Positions 50,226-60,000 of a stretch of DNA of 64,000 nucleotides are shown here, piece by piece. A program made the position numbers and the translations under genes. Source of the stretch: Okapia johnstoni (lineage: Eukaryota; Chordata; Mammalia; Artiodactyla; Giraffidae). The notes under the pieces were generated by a model, which did no database searches, was not told the DNA's origin, and was given only the letters and a program-made list of their open reading frames with translations. How positions within the stretch are numbered: position 1 is the first letter of the stretch; the number at the start of each line of letters is the position of its first letter. Where the stretch lies: contig JAGTYA010000024.1 of the NCBI GenBank assembly GCA_024291935.2, positions 1,116,001 through 1,180,000 on the forward strand, given 5' to 3'.

Positions 50226-50576
50226 TATGATATAAAGGTGTACAGAAAATTCTGTACTTTTTAAGAATGTCAGACTAGTAGAATACCCATCGAAGGCTCA
50301 CGTTAACTGAGAGATGATCATGACAGAATCTTATTCAGATGATGGTCGTGAAGAACTTCTCTGACAAAGTGATGTTTCTTAAGCATGAGGGTCAGCCAGG
50401 TGAAGAAAGAGAAGGGAAGAGTGTTGCAGTCAGAGATATGTGCAAAGGCCCTGAGGTAGGAAGAAGCTTGATTCCCCCCTTCTAAACAACCTCACAAATT
50501 CACCGGTTCTGGGGATTAGGACGCAGGCAACTTTGGGGGCCATTATTCTGCCCACTACAGCTACCTTTTTTAAAAA

Positions 50577-50925
50577 AGTTAATATTTATTTATGTATTTT
50601 TGGTTCTGCTGGGTCTTCATTGCTGTGCAGGCTTTTGTCTGGTCGAGGCAAGCAGGGGCTACTCTTTGTTGTGGTGCTCAGGCTTCTCAATATGGCGTCT
50701 TTTCTTGTTGCACAGGCTCTGGGCACGCAGGCCTCAGCAGTTGCAGCACTCAGGCTTAGTAGTTGCAGGCTCTGGGGTCCAGGGTGCATGGGCTTCAGCA
50801 GTTGTGGCTCGTGGGTTTAGTTGTTCCGCAGGGCATGTGGAATCTTTCCAGACCAGAGATGGAACCCATGTCCCCTGTATTGGCAGGTGGGTTCTTATCC
50901 ATTGTACCACCAGGGAAGTCCCCTA
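50577..50925 (-). mobile_element. Long CHR-2-type SINE, antisense
   Basis: TTTATTTATGTATTTTTGG start, GCAGTTGCAGCACTCAGG and TAGTAGTTGCAGGCTCTGG body, and TTGTACCACCAGGGAAGTCC end. It is the reverse of the copy at 46303. Confidence 0.85.
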
Positions 50926-51010
50926 CAGCTCTCTTTTGTCAATTCACAGATGATTGAAATTCACAGATGATTGAAATGAAAGCCTTTGTTTTTATGTTTT
51001 TGCCTTGCAG

Positions 51011-51098
51011 AGATTTTTGCTGTGAGAATTAACAGTATCCGTTCAATATGGTAGACATTCTGGCTCATGAATCAGAATTACTTGGACTAGTGAAAGAG
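51011..51098 (+). CDS. ARMC9: ARMC9 exon 2 with start codon
   Basis: 37 nt of 5'UTR, then ATG at 51048-51050 and 17 codons ([17 protein letters not shown]). The acceptor is TTGCAG and the donor GAG|GTATGT. No upstream ATG occurs in this exon. It ends in phase 0. Confidence 0.96.
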
Positions 51099-54000
51099 GT
51101 ATGTTTCACAAAACACAGGTCACAGAGAAAGAGATCTTGAAAACTTGTGAAGCTTGTGTTTTACAATGCAACAAATTCTATAATGCCTTGTAATGTTTAT
51201 ATCATTATATTACAGTTATCTGTTTTCCATTTTATAATTTTCAGTGTGTTCATAATCAGCTGAATCTTAAAGTTGCTTCTTAGAATTCCTTTAAAGAAAA
51301 TTATAAAAGCAACACATGCTTGTAAAAGATTCAAACAGTATAGAAGTGTAAACAGTGAATTCTCCTGCTCTGTTCCTGTAGTGACCACTATTAATGGTTT
51401 AGTATGTTTCCAGACTTTTTCCTTTGAGTATTCAAAATATATTCACATGAATCTAGTTTATTTTACAAAATGTGATGATACCATGCACATTGTTTTGTAG
51501 CTTGTGTTTTTTAAAAATTTATTTATTTTTAATTGACTGATAATTGCTTTACAATATTGGTTTGATTTCTGTCATGCATCAACGTGAATTAACCATAGGT
51601 GTCCCCTCCCTCTTGAATTTCCCTCCTTGTAGCTTGCCTTTTATTTGCCAACAGTCATACAGTATAAACATCTTCCTGTGATCTGCCTCATATACTTCTG
51701 AATGCTGTAGAATATTTCATTGAGTGGCAGCATCATCATCTAGTTAACTTGTTGCCTACTGATAGACATTTATGTGCCCTACACTGAAAGTTTTTGAAGG
51801 ATAGGCCTAAGCCTTATGCTTTTTGGTATTCTCTACAGCTTTTAGCCTGCTTCCCAGGTGACTCTGCAGTTAAGAATCTGCTTGCCAAGCAGGAGATGCG
51901 GGTCCGATCCCTGGGTCGGGAAGATCCCCTTGAAAAGGAAATGACAACCCACTCCAGTATTATTGCCTGGGAAATCCCATGGACAGAGAAGCTTGGCAGG
52001 CTACAGTCCATGAATGAAGTAACAAAGAATCAGACACCATTTTGCGACTAAACAACAATAGCTACTTTTATCAGGGGTCTGACATAGAATTGATGCTAAA
52101 GAAATGGTTGCTGCCATTTTGATGTGTGACTGAAATGTCCATTAGACATTTAGTCACACTTGAGAGACGTGGCCGTGGAACAGGAATGAGACATCGACCC
52201 TAAGGATGCAGCTTTGAAATTTGGTGTGATCATGAATAAATTTTCAAAGGCGTCACAGCAGAGGGTGGTGGACAGGGCCTGGAGAAATAGCCACAGTTAG
52301 AGGAGGTGGAAACAGAAAGGTGTGACTGACACAAACTGAGGAGACGGGCAGAGAAGTGGAGAGCAGCAGTAGAAGTAGTCTGTGTCACTAACATAAAGCA
52401 GTGTGTGTGTGTGCGTGTGTGTGCACTCAGTCCTGTCTGACTCTTTGCCACCCATGGACTGTAGCCTGCCAGGCTCTTCTGTCCTTGACGTTTAAAGGTG
52501 AAGGGGGATCCTTAGTGCCCTACTTGAAGATCACAGATGGTGTTGTCCAGGTTTAATGACTTACCTTTCTTCTTAGGGACAGGCATTATTTCTAATCCCT
52601 GTTTCAGGTAGCAAATTCCCAGTGACCTCCTAGACCCAAAGCCATCAAGCCTTCTGCCAATCACTTTTGCTTTTTTCAGGCTGCTGCATATATTTTTTTC
52701 TTTTTTTTATTTTGTTTTCTGTTAATAATTATAATGAATCATGCAACTCACATTTTCCTTCTAAAAGCACACTTAATTTATGTAAGTGAACGTTTTCTCC
52801 TCTGATCACAAGATGGCGTAATAGAAGGACGTATGCTCATCTTCTGTGAGAAACTAACCGCTGAACAGCCATCAACAGGAGAATGTTGGATCCCACCAAA
52901 AAAAGATACCCAACGTCCAAGGACAAAGGAGAAGCCCTAACAAGATGGTAGGAGGGGCAAAATCACATTTGGAATCAAACCCCATACCCGCCAGAGCCAC
53001 TTGAAGGGCTCAAACAAAACAAAACCTTTATACAGTCAGCAAAAATAAGACTGGGGGCTGACTGTGGCTCAGATCATGAACTCCTTATTGCAAAATTCAG
53101 ACTTAAACTGAAGAAAGTAGGGAAAATCACTAGACCATTCAGGTATGACCTAAATCAAATTCCTTACAATTATACAGTAGACATAACAAATAGATTCAAG
53201 GGATTAGATCTAATAGACAGAGTGCTTGAAGAACTATGGATGGAGGTTCGTGACATTGTACAGGAGGCAGTAATCAAAACCATCCCCAAGAAGAAGAAAT
53301 GCAAAAAGGCAAAATGTTGTCTGAGGAGGCTTTACAAATAGCTGAGAAAAGAAGAGAAGTGAAAGGCAAAGGAGAAAAGGAAAGATATACCCATCTGAAT
53401 GCAGAGTTCCAAAGAATAGCAAGGAGAGATAAGAAAGCCTTCCCTAAGTGATCAGTGCGAAGAAATAGAGGAAAACAATAGAATGGGAAAGACCAGAGAT
53501 CTCTTTAAGAAAATTAAAGATACAAAGGAAACATTTCATGCAAAGATGGGCACTATAAAGGACAGAAATGGTAGGGACCTAACAGAAGCAGAAGATATTA
53601 AGAAGAGGTGGCAAGAATACACAGAAGAACTATACAAAAAAGATCTTCATGACTCAGATAACCATGATGGTGTGATTACTCACCTAGAGCCAGACATCCT
53701 GGAATGTGAAGTCAAGTGGGCCTTAGGAAGCATCACTACAAACAAAGCTAGTGGAAGTGATGGAATTCCAGTTGAGCTATTCCACATCCTAAAAGATGAT
53801 GCTGTAAAAGTACTGCACTCAATATGCCAGCAAATTTGGAAAACTCAGCAGTGGCCACAGGACTAGAAAAGGTCAGTTTTCATTCCAATCCCAAAGAAAG
53901 GCAATGCCAAAGAATGCTCAAACTACTGCACAATTGGACTCATCTCACATGCTAGCAAGTAATGCTCAAAATCCTTCAAGCTAGTCTTCAACAGTACGTG

Positions 54001-57000
54001 AACCATGAACTCCCAGATGTTGAAGCTGGATTTAGAAAAGGCAGAGGAACCAGAGATCAAATTGCCAACATCCATTGGATCATAGAAAAAACAAGAGAAT
54101 TCCAGAACATTTACTTCTGCTTCATTGACTACGCTAAAGCCTTTGATTGTGTGGATCACCACAAACTGGAAAATTCTTCCAAGAGATGGGAATACCAGAC
54201 CACCTGACCTGTCTCTTGAGAAATCTGTATATACTTCAAGAAGCAACAGTTAGAACTGGACATGGAACAATGGACTGGTTCCAAATTGGGAAAGGAGTAC
54301 ATCAAGGCTGTATATTGTCACCCTGCTTATTTAACTTATATGCAGAGTACATCATGGGAAATGCTGGGCTGGATGAAGCACAAGCTGGAATCAAGATTGC
54401 CGGGAGAAATATCAATAAGCTCAGATACACCACCCTTATGGCAGAAAGCAAAGATGAACTGAAGAGCCTCTTCATGAAAGTGAAAGAGGAGAGTGAAAAA
54501 GCTGGTTTAAAACTCAACATTCAAAAGACTAAGATCATGACATCCAGTCCTATCACTTCATGGCAAATAAATGGGGAAACAATGGAAACAGTGAGAGACT
54601 TCATTTTCTTGGGCTCCAAAATCACTGCAGATGGTGCCTACAGCCATGAAATTAAAAGACTCTTGCTCCTTGGAAGAAAAACTATGTCAAACCTAGACAG
54701 CATATTAAAAAGCAGAAACATTACTTTACCAACAATGGTCTGTCTAATCAAAGCTATGGTTTTTCCTGTAGTCATGTATGGATGCGAGAGTTGGACCGTA
54801 AAGAAAGCTGAGCACCAAAGAATTGATGCTTCTGAACTGTGTTGTTGGAGAATACTTTTGAGAGTCCCTTAGACTGCAAGATCAAACCAGTCAATCTTAA
54901 GGAAATCAGTCCTGAATATTCACTGGAGGGACTGATGCTGAAGCTGGAGCTCCAATACTTTGGCCACCTGATGTGAAGAACTGACTCATTGGTAACGACC
55001 CTGATGCTGGGAAAATTGAAAGCAGGAGGAGAAGGGGATGACAGAGGATGAAGTGGTTGGACGGCATCACCGACTCGATGGACATGAGTTTGAGCAACCT
55101 TTGGGAGCTGGTGATGAACAGGGAGGCCTGACGTGCTGCAGTCCATGGGGTTGCAAAGAGTCGGACATGACTGAGTGACTGAACTGAACTGAAATGAACA
55201 TTTTCTATAATACTGTCTTTCTAGGCCTTTGGTATGTATATCAATAAGTAAATTCCTGATCCCAAATTACTTCTCCAAAGATGACAGTTAATTAATACCA
55301 TTATATATCTGTGATAATATTGAGCTGATACAGTTACATCAAAGACAGTCACTTTGTTGATGATAGAACAGAGAAATGTATGCTCATTTATGCTCTTTTT
55401 TTTATAGTATTTAGATTTTGCTGAATTTGAAGACACCTTGAAAACATTTTCGAAAGAATGCAAAATAAAAGGAAAACCATTATCTAAATCTACATGTGGC
55501 TCTTTAAGGGACTCCAAATCATTGAAATTCCAGGTAACGTTTTACTTTTTTGATTTTCGTACGTAATCAAGATGCTCCCAACTTCTAAAATATGCCACCA
55601 TTAGAGAATGTTGGAATCGTTTCTGGGGACCTGGGCACAGTGACTGTTAGACTGTGCTGATGTTTATGGATAAACGAGTGATATGATCTTCAAATCTCTG
55701 GAGAGATTTTGCATCCTTCCTTGACTGACCTAGGAAATGGATGGCAACACAAGGTTTTTGCATATATATTTCTTGGTAGGAAGAAGAAGAAACCACGCAA
55801 TGCTGAGAAACAGAGACAAATGTGATCCCCACCCTGAGGAGGTTTAGGTTACTACTTCTAAGTACTGGGAACACTATGGTGAACAAAGTAAAACAAAATA
55901 TCGGCCCTCAGGTTGCTTGCCATCTATCTGGGGAGGTCGAAGGGGGCAAGAGCCATATACAGGGTAGCACCCTCTCAAGGGAAGTCCTTGGCATCTGGGA
56001 GTCCCTGGCGGTGGGCTGCAGAGGGCAGATATCACATGGTCCTCAACTCTCAGGATCAGAAAGGACCTTGAAAGTCCTCATTTCAAGGCCTTCCCTGGTG
56101 GTCCAGTGGTTAAGACTCTGTGCTCCTGATACAAGGGGCACGGGTTCGACCCTTGGTCAGGGAACTAGGATTCCACATGTACAGCCAAAACCAAAAAGTT
56201 CCCATTTCAGTCATTTGATTCTGTGTCCCGTTCAAAACGTTCTAGGTAAGGGATTGGTTCACCTCAAGTACGACCTGTGACAAGAGAACATAACATTTCT
56301 TGAGGCAGCTTGTTTCAGCTTTGCCTGATAATATTTTTATTTTTTGGAATTAACAAGTTTTATTCTCTTATAACTCTCTTGTTCATTTTCCTAAACACTA
56401 CATGGAGTGAGGCTGCTTCTGCTGCTGCTAAGTCGTTTCAGTCGTGTCCATCTCTGTGCGACCCCATAGACGGCAGCCCACCAGGCTCCCCCATCCCTGG
56501 GATTCTCCAGGCAAGAATACTGGAGTGGGTTGCCATTTCCTTCTCCAATGCGTGAAAGTGAAGTCGCTCAGTCGTGTCCGACTCTTAGCGACCCCATGGA
56601 CTGCAGCCTACCAGGAGTGAGGCTAAGTCAGTATTAAACAAATCAGAATTTCTAATGGTAACCCATAAAATATGATTTTATTATTTTAATAAATTTGTTT
56701 CAGTATATATACTTCCAAGAAAAATCGGAGACTTGGTTTGAGAGTCCCACCGAGTTGCTGGAGGTCAGGCGACAGCCTGACTCCCCCATGACCCGGCACT
56801 GGGTACCATTGAGTGGGGACACTGTTGATGTGGCCCGGGGAACTGGAGTGGGGCTGTGCCTCTGCCCGGCCCCACTCCAGACCTTGAGCACCTGGGTGCC
56901 GAGCCTCCACCACTTCAGACACGACCTGGCAGCCTGAGGCTTCCTCCCAACCCAGGAGCAAACTTCAAAACAGGAAACGGGAATCTGGTCATCATTAGAC

Positions 57001-60000
57001 ATGCAAACAGAGGCTACTTAACTTGAAAGGTCTTTATACTTTCTGATTCTGAGAAGCCTGTGTTTTCTGCTCATTCAGTAAACAGCTGTGTCCCACCTTT
57101 ATAGATTTCCCGAACAAAAATACCTGGAGCGGTGGCTTAGTGATACTTGGCAAATGTCAGTGGCTCTCAATAGACAAAATTTCCTTAATTACAGTTCTGT
57201 AAGAACCTGTGTGTATGGGTGATTGTTGGTGGTGTGTAAATTTTCTAATCTTGGTAATTCTGGCTGCGATCACACTTTACATTCGAGAAGTTAGTATTTT
57301 GTGACCCCTATGAGTTATCACACTGGATTGTTCTGTTTGTTGTTGTTGTCACTAAGCTGTGTCTGACTCCATGGACTGCAGCACACCAAGCTCCTCTGTC
57401 CTCCGCTATCTCCTTGAGTGTGCTCAAATTCATGTCCATTGAGTTGGATTGTTTCATGTGTAGATATTATTTTAAATTCAGGGATCATTTTTTTTTTAAT
57501 TTTTCTTGGAGGATAATTACTTTACAATATTGTGATGGTTTTTGCCATACATCATTATGAGTCGGCAGTAGGCATATGTGTGTCCCCTCCATCCTAAACC
57601 CCTCTCGCACCTCTCTCTGCACCCCATCCCTCTAGGTTGTCACAGAACACCAGCTTTGGGTGCCCTATGCAGGGACCATTTCCAGGTTCCCTGGAATATG
57701 CTTCATAAATTGGGAGTGTCATGGCACAGCAAAGGTTTGTGGTCCCAGGTCTACAAATGCAGAGTCTAGAATGAACTGTAGACGGGCCATGTGACGCATA
57801 GCATACTTTGACAAACCGTGTTAAGATAACACCTTGACTCCAGGCTTTAAGACACCCTCGAGAGTCTGTACATAGTCCCTGGACCTCGCAGGAGAGTCCT
57901 CCCCTGGGTGGTCCGCAGGGTTTGCTCAGAGCTCAGCAGACATGATCCTGGGGCAGGGCCAGGCCCCAGCAGCACGTCCGTCCTTCTCACCTTTGTATTA
58001 GGAAGTGACAGGAACATGGGATCTTCTGGCCAGGTCCCCCCCAAAGAGGCCAGTTTTGAAGAGGTAGAATTTCAGTGTGGGGCTTATTTTGGAAACTTCT
58101 GAGTTTCTTTCCAGTGTAAGCCATTCCCTTCCTGAAAGAGGTAATATTCAGAGACCATTCTTCTCAGTCATATGACACAGAGAACATTTTTGTAGGGTTC
58201 ACGTCGGAAGACCCCTTATCAGGGAATGTTTCTGACTTAAGGAAAACCAAACACAGCAACCCTGTTCTCTGTAGGTTTCTATCTTATGTTAAAAAGCTTG
58301 ATTATAAACAAATAGAATATATTACCTTAAAAAAATTTACAGAAAAAAATGTAGAACTATTAAAAGCGTAAAAGAACAGTGACCCAATAATGGTGGTAAG
58401 TAATGGTGGTGAAGGATGGGGGAACTGGAGATTCTACAGAAAATCTGAAAAAAATCAGAAAACTCTGAAAAAAGTTTCTGCAGTTGAGCCCAAAATGGAG
58501 GTCTGCGTATTGTGGGCATTTGATACAAAAAGGAAAACATTGCAGGAAGCTCTCTTGATCCTGAAGGCAAGCATGCGTGCTCAGTCATGTCCCGCTCTTT
58601 GCAACCCCATGGACTGAAGCCCGCCAGGCTCTTCTGTCCATGGGATTTCCCAGGCAAAAATACTGGAGTGGGTTGCCATTTCCTCCTCTAGGGGATCTTC
58701 CCGACCCAGGGATCGAACTGGCATGTCTTGCATCTCCTGCATTGGCAAGCAGATTCTTTTACCGCTAAACCACCTTGCCTGAATCTGTAAAGTCATACAG
58801 CAAGTGTTGGTGGTGGGTCAGTTATCACTCCTCCTGTGAGACAGGTGATGTGCTGACTGCCACCTCCTTTCTTCAGGGTTCTTTGTCTCAACCACCACAT
58901 GGTGAGTCAGGCCGTGGGCTCCGCTCCACGCCGTCAGGCTGACACAACCCTGAGGTTGGCCTGGAGCCGGGCCTGTGCTCCTCCTTCCGTCTCCAGCCCA
59001 GGCGTACTATTTCTGGACCTGGAGGCCCAGGCAGTCACTCTGGGGGGAGCTGGGCTCTGTGGTCACTTACCACACTGCCCTCTCCACCAGACATGCTTCT
59101 GGCAACAGTGGGCCTGTGACGAGGGTCAGTCCCACCTCCCAGGCCTGGGATTGACCGCTCCGCATGGCTGAGCTCTTGGCCACATGCCACGTCTTGGCAG
59201 CTGTGGTGTCAGCGGCTCTCTGTAGGTATGAGGTCGCTCCACTGAGGTCTGGCTGGGCTCTGGGTCCGAGCCATTCTCATCAGCCTTAGGCGGTGGGTCA
59301 CCAAGTCCAAAGGGTGACCTCAGTGTATTCTTGTGCCGGTGGCAGTTTCCTTCCATTTCAGAGACCTTCATCGTTGCAACTGTTCTTCAGTGAAAGCCGC
59401 TCAGTCGTGTCCGAGCCTTTGTGACCCCATGGACTATACAGCTCATGGAATTCTCCAGGCCAGAATCCTGGAGTGGGTAGCCTTTCCCTTCTCCAGGGGA
59501 TCTTCCCAACCTAGGGATCGAACCCAGGTCTCCCACATTGCAGGTGGATTCTTTACCAGCTGAGCCACCGGGGAAGCCCAGGAATACTGGAGTGGGTAGC
59601 CTTTCCCTTCTCCAGCAGATCTTTCTGACTCAGGAGTTGAACCAGGGTCTCCTGCATTGCAGGCAGATTCTTTACCCAACTGAGCTACTCGGGAAGCCCT
59701 CTGTTCTTCCGTATGCTCAGATTTGATGTTGCCGAGCAGTGGAAAACCAGGGGCGGTCTGCAGGAATCTCAGCCAAGGCAGTCTGAAGCCCTCTGGATCT
59801 CTCTTTTCCTATCCTTAACCTCTGAAAAGGAGACTTGGTTTTTCTCACACTGAAATGATGGAATATATGGGTGTCTAGGACTAGATGGTTGGATGGCATC
59901 ACCAACTCAATGGTCCTGAGTTTGAGCAAGCTCCGGGAGATAGTGAAGGCTGGGGAAGCCTGGCGTGCTGCAGTTCACAGGGTCACAGAGAGCCGGACAC

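Larger units (their letters stand above)
49256..51010. other. ARMC9: ARMC9 intron 1
   Basis: 1.75 kb. It contains the rest of the CpG island, an MER5-like remnant (49860-49975), an MIR (50015-50225) and a long antisense CHR-2 SINE (50577-50925). The acceptor is TTTTGCCTTGCAG at 51010. Confidence 0.8.
51099..55407. other. ARMC9: ARMC9 intron 2
   Basis: 4.3 kb. It holds old L1 pieces (about 51295-51780), a Bov-tA (51838-52060), a (GT)n-linked Bov-tA fragment (52398-52490) and a BovB LINE (52799-55194). The acceptor is TTTTTTATAG at 55407. Confidence 0.85.

Noticed and set aside
58390..58617. 75-codon plus-strand ORF in ARMC9 intron 3 ([16 protein letters not shown])
   Set aside because: No splice sites or recognisable domain. 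It runs into a Bov-tA SINE and is most likely chance.
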